This document shows, piece after piece, positions 44,308-53,652 of a stretch of 64,000 nucleotides of DNA (the stretch's first letter is position 1; the number at the start of each line of letters is the position of its first letter). Both the position numbers and the translations under genes were made by a program. Below the pieces are notes generated by a model. It searched no databases. It was not told where the DNA came from and was given only the letters and a program-made list of their open reading frames with translations. The stretch is taken from assembly GCF_003144535.1 (NCBI RefSeq), contig NZ_PHFJ01000002.1, forward strand, positions 186,001-250,000, read 5' to 3'. This DNA comes from Proteus penneri. Lineage in GTDB: Bacteria; Pseudomonadota; Gammaproteobacteria; Enterobacterales; Enterobacteriaceae.

Positions 44308-45672
44308 TTAGTCACAGGATATTTTAATAGCTAATCCACCTTGAGAGGTTTCACGATATTTAGCATTAATGTCTTTACCGGTTTCGTACATTGTTTCAAT
44401 GACTTTATCTAAACAAATACGAGGGTCGCTGACACGACGTAACGCCATACGCGATGAGTTTACTGCTTGTACAGCGGCGATAGCATTACGTTCAATACAA
44501 GGAACTTGTACTTGTCCTGCAACTGGGTCGCAAGTAAGCCCTAAGTTATGCTCCATCGCAATTTCAGCTGCAATGCAAACTTGTTCTGGGCTACCGCCTA
44601 AAAGTTCCGTTAATGCACCTGCTGCCATTGAACAAGCAACACCCACTTCGCCTTGGCAACCCACTTCAGCACCTGAGATAGATGCATTCATTTTGTAAAG
44701 TGAACCAATAACGCCAGCAACTAAGAAAAAGCGAGTGTAAGAGTTTTCATTTACAGGACGAATAAATTTATCATAGTAAGACAATACCGCTGGGATAATA
44801 CCACAGGCACCGTTTGTTGGTGCAGTAACAACACGTCCACCAGCCGCATTTTCTTCATTCACAGCAAGGGCAAACATATTAATCCAGTCAACAACCGTCA
44901 TTGGGTCTGTTGTCGTTTTATCTTCTGTGACTAACATACGGCGTAATGCAGAAGCACGGCGCGGTACGCGTAATGGCCCTGGTAATAAGCCTTCGGTATT
45001 TACACCGCGCTCAATACCTGATTTCATCACTTCCCAAACAGCAGCTAAATGAGCCGAAATTTCTTCTTTGCTACGTAATGCTAATTCGTTTTGCATCACT
45101 AATGCAGATAAAGAGAGCCCTGTTTCTTTACAATGGCGACGTAAATCAGCCGCATATTGATAAGGATAAGGGACTTGAACTGTATTTTCTTCAGGTTGGC
45201 CAAAATGCTCTTCATCAACAATAAAACCGCCACCAATAGAATAATAAGTTTTTTTCAATAGAACCTGTTCACCATTATAAGCGGTGATTGTCATGCCGTT
45301 CTCATGGAGGGGTAAATTGCTTTTATGGAAATTCATACCGCCTTCAACCGGAAAATCCACTTCTTTAATGCCATTTGCTAGCATTAAGCGGCCTGTTGTT
45401 TCTACTTGTTTAATAAATGGGGTAATAGAATCTATGTCGACGGTATCTGGTAAATTTCCTGCTAATCCCATAATAATAGCAATATCCGTTGCGTGACCTT
45501 TACCTGTTAAAGATAAAGAGCCATAAACATCAACGATAACACGGGAAACAGAAGAGAGAAGTTTTTTTTCAGCAAGCAAATCAACAAATTCTTTACCTGC
45601 TTTCATTGGGCCTACAGTGTGTGAGCTTGAAGGGCCAATACCAATTTTAAAAATATCAAAGACGCTAACCAT
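44308..45672 (-). CDS. sdaB: L-serine dehydratase
   Basis: Deaminates L-serine to pyruvate and ammonia with a [4Fe-4S] cluster. 454 residues, as in E. coli SdaB/SdaA. The N-terminal domain has FKIGIGPSSSHTVGPMKAG; the catalytic domain has GACGIIPAVL and CDPVAGQVQVPCIERN with cluster cysteines. SdaB rather than SdaA is inferred from pairing with sdaC. It follows sdaC by about 120 bases containing a hairpin. Confidence 0.94.
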   Translation of the reverse strand: MVSVFDIFKIGIGPSSSHTVGPMKAGKEFVDLLAEKKLLSSVSRVIVDVYGSLSLTGKGHATDIAIIMGLAGNLPDTVDIDSITPFIKQVETTGRLMLANGIKEVDFPVEGGMNFHKSNLPLHENGMTITAYNGEQVLLKKTYYSIGGGFIVDEEHFGQPEENTVQVPYPYQYAADLRRHCKETGLSLSALVMQNELALRSKEEISAHLAAVWEVMKSGIERGVNTEGLLPGPLRVPRRASALRRMLVTEDKTTTDPMTVVDWINMFALAVNEENAAGGRVVTAPTNGACGIIPAVLSYYDKFIRPVNENSYTRFFLVAGVIGSLYKMNASISGAEVGCQGEVGVACSMAAGALTELLGGSPEQVCIAAEIAMEHNLGLTCDPVAGQVQVPCIERNAIAAVQAVNSSRMALRRVSDPRICLDKVIETMYETGKDINAKYRETSQGGLAIKISCD

Positions 45673-45753
45673 AATATTCGCCTCCCTAATTCATTTAAAG
45701 GCGCAACTGTGTGATTATTAGAATGTTAAGTGTCAGTTTTGAAGTCTAAAGCA

Positions 45754-45783
45754 ATGGCTACTCCCTTTTAAGAAAGTAGCCAT
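45754..45783 (-). terminator. Hairpin between sdaC and sdaB
   Basis: ATGGCTACT ... AGTAGCCAT, a 9-base perfect stem with a 12-base loop, and no good U-run. It may attenuate read-through into sdaB or protect the sdaC 3' end. Confidence 0.45.
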
Positions 45784-45794
45784 TTGATGCTCTA

Positions 45795-47111
45795 TTAGCT
45801 CATGAAAGAGTTAATTAAGCTATAGAAAACTGCTGAGATTGCGATAAGACCCATAACTACAACAAATACGTTGCTAATGTGGCCGGCATATTTCTTCATC
45901 GCTGGTACTTTACGGATTGCATACATAGGCATCAGGAACAGTAACATTGCGATAATTGGACCACCTAATGTTTCAATCATACCTAAAATGCTTGGGTTTA
46001 ACGTTGCAACGATCCAAGTTGTAACCAGCATAAACAGTGCAGTGATTTTATTTAAACGATCTTTTTCGATTGTTTTACCTTTTTCACGCAGTGATTTGAT
46101 GATTAAACCATTGAAACCTTCACGGGCACCTAAATAGTGGCCTAAGAAAGATTTAGTAATCGCAACGAATGCAATGAAAGGTGCAATATAAGCGATAACA
46201 GGTGCTTCAAAATGGTTAGCAAGGTAAGACAGGATACTGATGTTTTGTGCTTTTGCTTCTGCTAAGTTTTCTGGTGTTAAGCTAAATACACAACTAAACA
46301 CGAAGAACATAACAGTGATAACCATCATGATGTGTGCATAAGCTAAAATGCGTGAACATTTTTTCTCTGCGTTTTCGCCGTATTCTTCACGTTTTGCAAC
46401 AGCAAATGCAGAGATGATTGGAGAGTGATTGAAAGAGAACACCATTACAGGGATAGCTAACCATAGAGTTACTAATAGGCCTTGCCCCATGCCAGACGTG
46501 GTTGCGTGATCAAAAGAGAGAGTCTCAAGGATTGCACCATTCCATTCTGGGATCAGATACAGTGCAAGTACCATCAATATTGCAACAAATGGGAATACCA
46601 GCACGCTCATTGCTTTAACAATAGCTTGTTCACCAAAGCGAATAATACACATGATACCGACAATCAGGATCAGTGATAAAATTGCACGAGGCGGAGCTGC
46701 CATATGCATTTGGTTTACAATAAAGCTTTCTACAGTATTAGTGATAGCAACACTATAAACTAATAAAATAGGATAAATTGCAAAGAAATAAAGCAGTGTG
46801 ATCAGTTTACCTGCAGTTTTACCGAAGTGTTCTTCAACAACTTCAGTAATATCTTCACCAGGATTTTTACCTGATAACACAAAGCGACACATACCACGGT
46901 GTGCAAAGAAGGTCATTGGGAATGCAAGTACTAACATGATCAACAGAGGAATTAAACCACCAATCCCTGCGTTGATAGGTAAAAATAGAACGCCAGCACC
47001 GATAGCCGTACCGTATAAACCTAACATCCATACAGTATCTGACTTACGCCATGTTTTGTAATCACCTTGGGTGTTACCCGACGCGATAGAACCAGCTTTG
47101 GTTGTATCCAT
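45795..47111 (-). CDS. sdaC: Serine:proton symporter
   Basis: Inner-membrane serine transporter of the hydroxy/aromatic amino-acid permease (HAAAP) family. About 438 residues with 11 helices, closely matching E. coli SdaC ([52 protein letters not shown]). The ATG at 47111 follows GGAGAG at four bases and gives the family N terminus; the upstream in-frame start at 47165 is rejected. Confidence 0.95.
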   Translation of the reverse strand: MDTTKAGSIASGNTQGDYKTWRKSDTVWMLGLYGTAIGAGVLFLPINAGIGGLIPLLIMLVLAFPMTFFAHRGMCRFVLSGKNPGEDITEVVEEHFGKTAGKLITLLYFFAIYPILLVYSVAITNTVESFIVNQMHMAAPPRAILSLILIVGIMCIIRFGEQAIVKAMSVLVFPFVAILMVLALYLIPEWNGAILETLSFDHATTSGMGQGLLVTLWLAIPVMVFSFNHSPIISAFAVAKREEYGENAEKKCSRILAYAHIMMVITVMFFVFSCVFSLTPENLAEAKAQNISILSYLANHFEAPVIAYIAPFIAFVAITKSFLGHYLGAREGFNGLIIKSLREKGKTIEKDRLNKITALFMLVTTWIVATLNPSILGMIETLGGPIIAMLLFLMPMYAIRKVPAMKKYAGHISNVFVVVMGLIAISAVFYSLINSFMS

Positions 47112-47383
47112 AATACTCTCCGAAATAACGCGGTAAAAAAATAATGAATAAAAATAAGAGCGCAATTGTATTTTCTAGAAACAACTACGGTATAAATTTA
47201 ATTATGAATAAATGAGTGTATTGAGTACCTGGTGTTATCTCAATATCTTCAATTACTACATATAAATATAAAAATCTTTAACCTTCAAAAGAATTAAGCT
47301 CTTTTAAAATTTGAAAAAATATTCAATAAGTTTATATCCAGACTTAAGAGGTGCAGAATATAGTGTTTTTCAGGATAAACTAC

Positions 47384-47399
47384 CGTGATCACCATCTCA
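47384..47399 (-). promoter_or_regulatory. Possible CRP site upstream of sdaC
   Basis: CGTGA-TCACCA-TCTCA against TGTGA-N6-TCACA: four of five and three of five positions match. It lies about 275 bases before the sdaC ATG, far for a simple activator site. Confidence 0.3.
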
Positions 47400-47974
47400 A
47401 ATGCTAAATATAACTGAAAAACCTAAAAATGTAACATTTTTTATATTTTATGTTTTTTGAGGAGAGTTTTAAAATATTTTGAAATGATTTTCCAAGTTTA
47501 AAGCAAGTATAAAATAAAGCTAAATACTTAAATATTCACATATTAATGATTATTTTGACGTGTTTTTATGAACTAAAGATTAAATGATTAAAATCAATTA
47601 GGTTATTTTTATTTACAATTTAAACATTACATTAACTATTTATCTTGTTGAAAATTAAGAATAAATTATTTTATTTAAATAATGTTTAAAAGTAGACGAA
47701 AGAATATAGAAATGATGAAATATGATTATTTATTAATGAATTCCTTTTATTTTATGAAATGAAGATAGCGATATTTCATTTATAAGTAGAATATTGTTTA
47801 TAAAAAAAACAATAAATTCGTTAATAAATGAGTTGGGTAGGTTGTTATATAACGAATATAAAAGTTTAAATTTGATTAAAATAACAACACATTTAATTTT
47901 GGACGATTAATATAATAGTAGAGAATATTTTTATTTATATATTAATATATTGAAGGGGGCTTAAGTTAAATATA

Positions 47975-48003
47975 AAAAAGACCACATAAATGTGGCCTTT
48001 TCG
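47975..48003 (-). terminator. ybjG terminator
   Basis: AAAGACCACA-TAAA-TGTGGCCTTT hairpin with an A-run giving a U-run on the minus strand, just past the ybjG stop. Confidence 0.85.
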
Positions 48004-48015
48004 AAATTAGAAAGG

Positions 48016-48639
48016 TTAGGCCTTTGTCCAACCTTTACGAATAGGATAAGCAAAACAGAGTTGATAGAGCTGTTGTACCCATTTTTGGAGTATTTTACCG
48101 CCTTTAGACCAGAAGATCTGACAAAGGCCACAAGAAAGTAGAGCAACAATAAAAGCACCAATCATATCGATTGGCCAATGCACACCAAGGTAGATACGTG
48201 CCCAAGCAATCGCTAGTCCTAAACCTAGCATGATATAACCAATACGTTTACTGTTATGCCAAAACAGGTAAGCTAAAGCAATGGTGAAAACAAACGTACC
48301 ATGGTTACTTGGGAATGATGGTGTTGCATCGTGATCAAGAAAGTTGTAGCCAATGTTGGCGGCAAAAGGACGGTCATGAGGAGCAATCGCACCAATCATC
48401 CAAGAGATAGAAAGTGCGATACCCAAAGAGACAGCAGCTTTACATACTAATGCTCTTTGCTGGTTAAGATGTTTTTCATTACCCCATAACCAATAGAACA
48501 CTAAGGATAATGGAAAAAGATAGACAAGGTACTTAGCAATAACTATCGCCGTACCGATTTCTAAAGGAGATGCCGCAGGTGTTGCATTCATTATTGAAAA
48601 TACGGCTAAATTAAATTGTTCCAGCAAAGTAGGCTCCAT
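48016..48639 (-). CDS. ybjG: Undecaprenyl-diphosphate phosphatase, PAP2 family
   Basis: Membrane phosphatase that recycles the undecaprenyl carrier lipid. 207 residues, about six helices, collinear with E. coli YbjG. The three PAP2 motifs are present in degenerate form: HDRPFAANIGYNFL, PSFPSNHGTFVFT and RIYLGVHWPIDMIGA. The C-terminal CFAYPIRKGW is shared with E. coli YbjG. Monocistronic. Confidence 0.93.
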   Translation of the reverse strand: MEPTLLEQFNLAVFSIMNATPAASPLEIGTAIVIAKYLVYLFPLSLVFYWLWGNEKHLNQQRALVCKAAVSLGIALSISWMIGAIAPHDRPFAANIGYNFLDHDATPSFPSNHGTFVFTIALAYLFWHNSKRIGYIMLGLGLAIAWARIYLGVHWPIDMIGAFIVALLSCGLCQIFWSKGGKILQKWVQQLYQLCFAYPIRKGWTKA

Positions 48640-48863
48640 ACATGTCGTGCTGATAAGTGATGTTTATGATACATAATACGCAAGTTTTTAAGGGTAAATG
48701 AGGGAGTAATAAGGGTAAAGTGTTTTTTTCTTATTTAATTGTGCTTTTTTAAAAGAATTGTCAGTTTTAGATTTAACTGAACTAAAGCACTCTTAAAAAG
48801 AGTATTTCACTTATGGTATTGCTCTCACATTGTTCTTTTTTCTTATTATCAACGAGGTATAAA

Positions 48864-49289
48864 ATGTGGCTCCAAAAAAACATCATACTCAAGGCAAGGC
48901 CGAGAGGGTTCCACTTAATTACACAGGCATTGATTCAAGAATTACCCGAACTAAGACAATATAAAATTGGAATAGCTCATTTTTTTATTCAACATACATC
49001 GGCTTCATTAACGATTAATGAAAATGCCGACCCGACAGTACGAAGTGACTTTGAAAGCTTCTTTAATCAAAGTGTGAAAGAGAATGAAGATTACTATCTT
49101 CACACTTATGAAGGTAGTGATGATATGCCAGCTCATATAAAAAGTAGCTTACTTGGGCAAAGTGTCACGATCCCTATTAGTCAAGGTGAGTTGAATTTAG
49201 GAACTTGGCAGGGGGTTTATCTTGGTGAACATCGTAATCACGGAGGGGATCGTCGCATTATTGTGACATTGCAAGGTGAGCGTCACTAA
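48864..49289 (+). CDS. yjbQ: YjbQ-family protein (UPF0047)
   Basis: 141-residue protein of the YjbQ family, small trimeric beta proteins; some members have thiamine-phosphate-synthase-like activity in vitro. Motifs FIQHTSASLTINENADPTVR and TWQGVYLGEHRNHGGDRRI are intact. The ATG at 48864 (MWLQKN) follows GAGG and matches E. coli YjbQ; the in-frame start at 48813 is rejected. In E. coli yjbQ is elsewhere. Confidence 0.9.
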   Translation: MWLQKNIILKARPRGFHLITQALIQELPELRQYKIGIAHFFIQHTSASLTINENADPTVRSDFESFFNQSVKENEDYYLHTYEGSDDMPAHIKSSLLGQSVTIPISQGELNLGTWQGVYLGEHRNHGGDRRIIVTLQGERH

Positions 49290-49301
49290 ATATCAAGCAA
49301 T

Positions 49302-49384
49302 AAAAAACCCGACAGTTATTTCACCAAAAGGGTTGAAACTATCGGGCTCCTCAATATTTGGGGACATCAAAGAAAAGCAGTGGC
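49302..49384 (-). ncRNA. rybB: RybB small RNA
   Basis: Hfq-dependent, sigma-E-controlled RNA that represses outer-membrane protein mRNAs. The 5' half begins GCCACTGCTTTTCTTTGATG at 49384 and continues TCCCC, as in E. coli RybB. A GAGGAGCCC joint and a terminator hairpin (CCCGATAGTTTC ... AACTGTCGGG) with T6 end at about 49302. The seed is conserved while the terminator stem sequence has changed with compensating bases. About 83 nt. It lies between yjbQ and grxA, and in E. coli close to the grxA region too. Confidence 0.93.
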
Positions 49385-49390
49385 ACTAAT

Positions 49391-49418
49391 TCAGACTACG
49401 AGTTAGAAAGAAAGTTCG
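49391..49418 (-). promoter_or_regulatory. Sigma-E promoter of rybB
   Basis: On the minus strand CGAACTT (-35), a 16-base spacer and TCTGA (-10), ending seven bases before the predicted RybB 5' end. This matches the sigma-E consensus GGAACTT-N16-TCTGA with one change. Confidence 0.88.
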
Positions 49419-49495
49419 CTGGCTAATGAAAAAAAATAGAATTTTTTTTTAGAAAGAGTGGGAAGATAATGAAAAAATGGGTGATACAAAAAAAG

Positions 49496-49538
49496 AAAGC
49501 GCTAAAACATATTGATAAATAATCTGTTTTAGCGCTTT
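49496..49538 (-). terminator. grxA terminator
   Basis: Perfect 14-base arms AAAGCGCTAAAACA and TGTTTTAGCGCTTT with an A-rich left flank (U-run on the minus strand), directly after grxA. It insulates rybB from grxA. Confidence 0.88.
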
Positions 49539-49542
49539 TGAA

Positions 49543-49806
49543 TTAATTATAGATGCCTAAATTTTCTTTAGCATAAGCTTCAAAATCTGTGCAACCACCA
49601 ATGTGTTTCTCATCAATAAAAATTTGTGGCACAGTTTCAACTGGTTTACCGACAGTTTTAGATAAATCAGCTTTTGTAATTCCTTCTGCTTGAATATCAA
49701 CATAACGGAAATCGAAATCGTCACGTTTTTCAGATAAAGTTTCAGCCAGTTGTTTTGCACGAACACAATATGGGCAACCAGGGCGACCAAAAATGACAAC
49801 AAACAT
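49543..49806 (-). CDS. grxA: Glutaredoxin 1
   Basis: Dithiol glutaredoxin that reduces ribonucleotide reductase and protein disulfides. 87 residues from the ATG at 49806, which follows AAGGAG; an in-frame start at 49842 would add 12 unconserved residues. Active site CPYC in FGRPGCPYCVRAK, then TVPQIFIDEKHIGGCTDF. The Cys in IGGC replaces the Tyr of E. coli GrxA. Divergent from ybjC, as in E. coli. Confidence 0.94.
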   Translation of the reverse strand: MFVVIFGRPGCPYCVRAKQLAETLSEKRDDFDFRYVDIQAEGITKADLSKTVGKPVETVPQIFIDEKHIGGCTDFEAYAKENLGIYN

Positions 49807-49977
49807 ACGACACTCCTTATTGAGGAAATAAAATTCAGGCATAATAGTTTCTCTTGGTTGTTACTATGCCTTTTTATTAGGCTAAACAAAAACAGTTATT
49901 GCCTTTTAGTGTGATAAATTATACCAATTTGCTGAATAATGAGATAGGACTGCAACACTGCATTTAGCGGAGAAATG

Positions 49978-50280
49978 ATGGAAAAGCCTTCAAATCGAGA
50001 TATGAAATCACTGTCAGATATGCCAAAACCCATTATTATCATTGAAATAATAGGGATCATTTTATTGGTGGTTGCTTATCTTTATATCAATCAATATATG
50101 ACCTCTCCGCAGTGGCTAGGAACATATACAGGACAATTAACGCTAGTTGTTTTAGGGGTTATCTGCATGATCCCGCCAGCTATTCATATAGTATGGCGTG
50201 CTATTTATCGATTAACTTTTTTAGGGATTGACCATCAATCCACAAAGAGTAAACAGAAAAAAGAGAATAACAATAAGTAG
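49978..50280 (+). CDS. ybjC: DUF1418 small membrane protein YbjC
   Basis: 100-residue protein with two membrane helices (about 18-38 and 53-75) and a basic, polar C-terminal tail. It matches the YbjC (DUF1418) layout: helix IIIIEIIGIILLVVAYL, then VVLGVICMIPPAIHIVWRA. Function unknown. Tandem ATGs at 49975 and 49978 follow GCGGAGA; the second has better spacing. Position beside grxA supports the assignment. Confidence 0.82.
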   Translation: MEKPSNRDMKSLSDMPKPIIIIEIIGIILLVVAYLYINQYMTSPQWLGTYTGQLTLVVLGVICMIPPAIHIVWRAIYRLTFLGIDHQSTKSKQKKENNNK

Positions 50281-50446
50281 CTATCTGTTTTTCCTCAAAA
50301 TGTATTTGAAACTAAGAAAATACAATGTGTAAATTGGCTTAATTTTCTTAGTTTTTTTATTTATTAGTGCCTTCAAGATAGAAAAAGTGGCAAAATAGCA
50401 CCAATGCCAAAAGGCACTCTTTTTTTTGCGCGTAAAGGTTATTTGA

Positions 50447-50956
50447 ATGAACGCTGTTGTGACTACCGATCTGGATCAGCTAAAGTTTTGGCTTGATGAA
50501 TTACAGATCGCTTATTATGAATGTGACTCTTGTCAGGCGTTACATTTACCGCATCTTCAATATATCAGTGGTATTTTTGATGCCAAAATTGATATTCTTG
50601 AAGATGTGCTTGTATTTACCGCTATCGCTGAGCTAAAACCGTCAGCAATAGTGCCATTAATGGCAAATTTAAGCCAAATTAATGCAAGTTCTTTATTTAT
50701 TAAAACATTTCTAGAAATTAGTGACGAGAACTTACCAAAATTAGTTTTTTGCCAATCATTTCCGGTTGCTGCAGGTATCTCACTTAATCAATTTGACCTG
50801 TTCTTACAAAAAGCAGAAGAGCAATCTGCTGAAGTTATCAGCGAAATTTTTAATAACGGTTTCTTGTATGGCGAAAAGCAAGAAAGTGAAAATGAAGATG
50901 AAGAAGATGTTGAGATAACTAGCGCATCAACTGACTCCTCCTATACTGTACATTAA
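50447..50956 (+). CDS. ybjN: YbjN-domain protein
   Basis: 169-residue cytoplasmic protein of the YbjN family, related to type III secretion chaperone folds. E. coli YbjN is a stress- and motility-linked regulator of unclear mechanism. Conserved ECDSCQALHLPHLQ and NASSLFIKTFLE are seen. The acidic C-terminal tail (ESENEDEEDVE) is longer than in E. coli (158 residues). It precedes rlmC by 30 bases and may share a transcript. Confidence 0.9.
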   Translation: MNAVVTTDLDQLKFWLDELQIAYYECDSCQALHLPHLQYISGIFDAKIDILEDVLVFTAIAELKPSAIVPLMANLSQINASSLFIKTFLEISDENLPKLVFCQSFPVAAGISLNQFDLFLQKAEEQSAEVISEIFNNGFLYGEKQESENEDEEDVEITSASTDSSYTVH

Positions 50957-50986
50957 TATTAATCTCCATAACGGTCACAAAATCTT

Positions 50987-52120
50987 ATGCAATGCGCACG
51001 ATTTAGTGCGGGTGATTGTCATTCTTGTGAATGGCTTTCTCTTGCTTATTCTGAACAAATCAAGAAAAAACAGCACAGTTTATTATCATTGCTACCTGAA
51101 GATTATGCTTTTGATAAATTAACGCCTGTTGAAAGCCAGCAAGCACAGTTTCGTAATAAAGCAAAAATGGTAGTCAGTGGCAGTGTTGAAAAACCAGTAT
51201 TAGGTCTAAAAACACGAGAGGGAGTGGCTGTCGATTTATGCGAATGTCCTCTTTATCCTGACTCTTTTGCACCGATCTTTTCGATTTTAAAAACATTTAT
51301 AGCGAGAGCAGGATTAGTACCTTACGATATTGAGCGTCGTCGTGGCGAACTTAAGTTTATCTTATTAACCGAAAGCAGAAGCAATGGCACGATGATGTTA
51401 CGCTTTGTTTTGCGCTCAGAAAAAAAACTAGAACAGCTTCGCAAAGCACTTCCTTGGTTACAAGCACAATTGCCTCAATTAGCTGTTATCTCTGTGAATA
51501 TTCAACCTATTCATATGGCTATTCTTGAAGGTGAAAAAGAAACTATTCTGACTGAAAAAACGTTTTTGGATGAATCTTTTAATCAAATTCCATTACATAT
51601 TCGCCCTAGAGGTTTTTTTCAAACTAATCCAGAGGTTGCTTCATCACTTTATGCTACGGCAGGTCGTTGGGTGAGAGAATTAAATATCACACATTTGTGG
51701 GATATGTTTTGTGGAACAGGGGGGTTTGGGTTGCATTGTGCAGATAAATCAACTCAATTAACAGGGATTGAAATTAGTCCAGAAGCGATTGAATGTGCAC
51801 GTTTATCGGCTCAAGAATTAGGATTAGAGCATGTTGAGTTTCAAGCATTAGATTCAACAGGATATGCATTAACTAAAGAGTCAGTACCTGAATTAGTGCT
51901 TGTTAATCCGCCAAGACGAGGGATCGGAGAGGCACTGTGTGGCTATTTAAATACAATGAAACCTCGCTTTATTTTGTACTCTAGCTGCAATGCTCAAACC
52001 ATGGCTAAAGATATTCAGCAACTTACACACTATCAGATAGATAGAGTGCAATTGTTTGATATGTTTCCTCATACTTCTCACTATGAAGTCCTTACATTAT
52101 TGGTATTAAAAGATAGCTAA
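50987..52120 (+). CDS. rlmC: 23S rRNA (uracil-747-C5)-methyltransferase
   Basis: SAM-dependent m5U747 methylation of 23S rRNA. 377 residues, similar in length to E. coli RlmC. The N-terminal Fe-S cysteines are present ([21 protein letters not shown]), and the methyltransferase domain has [21 protein letters not shown] and the catalytic [11 protein letters not shown] near residue 335. No TRAM domain, as expected for RlmC rather than RlmD. Confidence 0.95.
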   Translation: MQCARFSAGDCHSCEWLSLAYSEQIKKKQHSLLSLLPEDYAFDKLTPVESQQAQFRNKAKMVVSGSVEKPVLGLKTREGVAVDLCECPLYPDSFAPIFSILKTFIARAGLVPYDIERRRGELKFILLTESRSNGTMMLRFVLRSEKKLEQLRKALPWLQAQLPQLAVISVNIQPIHMAILEGEKETILTEKTFLDESFNQIPLHIRPRGFFQTNPEVASSLYATAGRWVRELNITHLWDMFCGTGGFGLHCADKSTQLTGIEISPEAIECARLSAQELGLEHVEFQALDSTGYALTKESVPELVLVNPPRRGIGEALCGYLNTMKPRFILYSSCNAQTMAKDIQQLTHYQIDRVQLFDMFPHTSHYEVLTLLVLKDS

Positions 52121-52171
52121 GATAGTTATTAAAAAATAACAGATCAGCGTTAATACATTATTTATTCAGAC

Positions 52172-52237
52172 ATAAAAAAACACCCCAAAGTTGGTGTCCA
52201 ACTTTTGGGGTTAGTTCAAACTGCTGGGGTGTTTTTA
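52172..52237. terminator. Nested terminators between rlmC and artM
   Basis: Two overlapping inverted repeats: an inner CCCCAAAGTTGG / CCAACTTTTGGGG hairpin and an outer AAACACCCCA / TGGGGTGTTT pair with A- and T-runs. The alternative foldings could terminate both convergent transcripts. Confidence 0.8.
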
Positions 52238-52262
52238 TATTGACAAGTCGGCTTACGCGCTT

Positions 52263-52931
52263 TTAATTACGATGCTCAAACTCTAAGGCTTTCTTCTCAA
52301 TCAATCTCATTAAGAGTGTCAGTATTCCGTTGATACACAGATAAATAATGCCTGCTGCAACAAAAACCATCACATCATAACTTTGACCAAAAACTTGTCG
52401 GCTATAACCAGTTAATTCAAGTAGGGTGATAGTACTGGCAAGTGAGGTACTTTTGAATATTAAGACCACTTCGTTTGAATAGGATGAAAGCGCACGCTTA
52501 AATGCGTAAGGTAATATCACTCTTGCTGTTTGTACGGGTGACATTCCTAACGCTTGACAGGATTGCCACTGTCCTGATGGAATTGCTCTTACCGCACCAT
52601 AGAAAAGTAAAGTTGAATAAGCCGCACTGTTTAATGCTAATGTGACCATGGCACAAAACCAAGGTGTTGATAATAACTCCCACATTGTTGGGAAGTTTTT
52701 CAACACAGGAAATTGCCCAGGGCCATAATAGATTAAGAAGAACTGTACTAATAAAGGCGTACCAGTAAATAAGGTAATATAGGCTTTTACTATTTGGCTA
52801 ATAACCGGTGTTTTTAATGCCAAAACAAAAGTCATTAAAACCGAGAGAGTAAATGCAACCAATAGAGCCACAAATGTTAAAGAAAGGCTAGTTGGTAATC
52901 CCGGTAAAATATCAACAATATAATCCCACAT
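52263..52931 (-). CDS. artM: Arginine ABC transporter permease ArtM
   Basis: 222-residue inner-membrane permease of the polar amino-acid ABC class; five helices, with the EAA-type loop GQWQSCQALGMSPVQTARVILP facing the ATPase. Collinear with E. coli ArtM. Its start shares one base with the artQ stop, giving translational coupling. Last gene of artPIQM. Confidence 0.93.
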   Translation of the reverse strand: MWDYIVDILPGLPTSLSLTFVALLVAFTLSVLMTFVLALKTPVISQIVKAYITLFTGTPLLVQFFLIYYGPGQFPVLKNFPTMWELLSTPWFCAMVTLALNSAAYSTLLFYGAVRAIPSGQWQSCQALGMSPVQTARVILPYAFKRALSSYSNEVVLIFKSTSLASTITLLELTGYSRQVFGQSYDVMVFVAAGIIYLCINGILTLLMRLIEKKALEFEHRN

Positions 52932-53635
52932 TATGAGGCACTCCGTTCAAATCGGGTCGTTCTCATTTCTAACCATTTCAGGATATATTGACTGACCAAC
53001 GTAATTGCCAAATAAATTAATGCAACAATGCTATACCAAGTAAAAGGCTCTTGAGTTCGGTTAGCGATACTTTGTGTTTGTAACATTAAATCATTAACGC
53101 TGATTAATGAGACTAAAGCCGTATCTTTTAATAGAACTAACCACTGATTACCTAAACCCGGTAAAGCGTGACGCCACATTTGAGGCATGATAAAGCGGAA
53201 GAAAATAGTAATACGGCCCATGCCTAAGGCTTGGCCAGCTTCCCATTGTCCTGTAGGTACTGCTTTTAATGCACCACGTAAAGTTTGGGAGGCATAAGAC
53301 GCATAAAGAAGTGAAAGGGCGATAACACCGCAATAGAAAGGCAATGATTCAGTATCACCAAAATCAATTTGTAAGGTGAAAGCACCAAGATCAATTCCAT
53401 CCATTAACATCATGACACCTTGCAAGGTGCCATAATAGACAAAAAGAACCACCAGCATTTCTGGTAGTCCTCTAATTAGTGTTACCCAACATGTTCCTAA
53501 GAAAGCAAAGGCTTTCCATCTCGCGGATTCCCAAGCTGTAAACAGCATGGCTAGAACTAACCCGATGATAAGAGCAGAAATAGCAAGTGTGACCGTTGTG
53601 ACGGCCGCACCTGCTAGAGTTGTTATTTCATTCAT
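52931..53635 (-). CDS. artQ: Arginine ABC transporter permease ArtQ
   Basis: 234-residue permease partner of ArtM. The EAA loop is [24 protein letters not shown], with [18 protein letters not shown] near the N terminus, typical of ArtQ. The start lies 17 bases after the artI stop. Confidence 0.93.
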   Translation of the reverse strand: MNEITTLAGAAVTTVTLAISALIIGLVLAMLFTAWESARWKAFAFLGTCWVTLIRGLPEMLVVLFVYYGTLQGVMMLMDGIDLGAFTLQIDFGDTESLPFYCGVIALSLLYASYASQTLRGALKAVPTGQWEAGQALGMGRITIFFRFIMPQMWRHALPGLGNQWLVLLKDTALVSLISVNDLMLQTQSIANRTQEPFTWYSIVALIYLAITLVSQYILKWLEMRTTRFERSAS

Positions 53636-53652
53636 TTATTAAGCTATTATTG

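Larger units (their letters stand above)
47112..48015. other. Long AT-rich sdaC upstream region
   Basis: About 850 bases of very AT-rich sequence before sdaC (minus) with no coding frame on either strand. It contains one CRP-like site and, at its far end, the ybjG terminator. Length and composition fit a promoter region controlled by global regulators such as Lrp and CRP, as known for E. coli sdaC. Confidence 0.5.
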
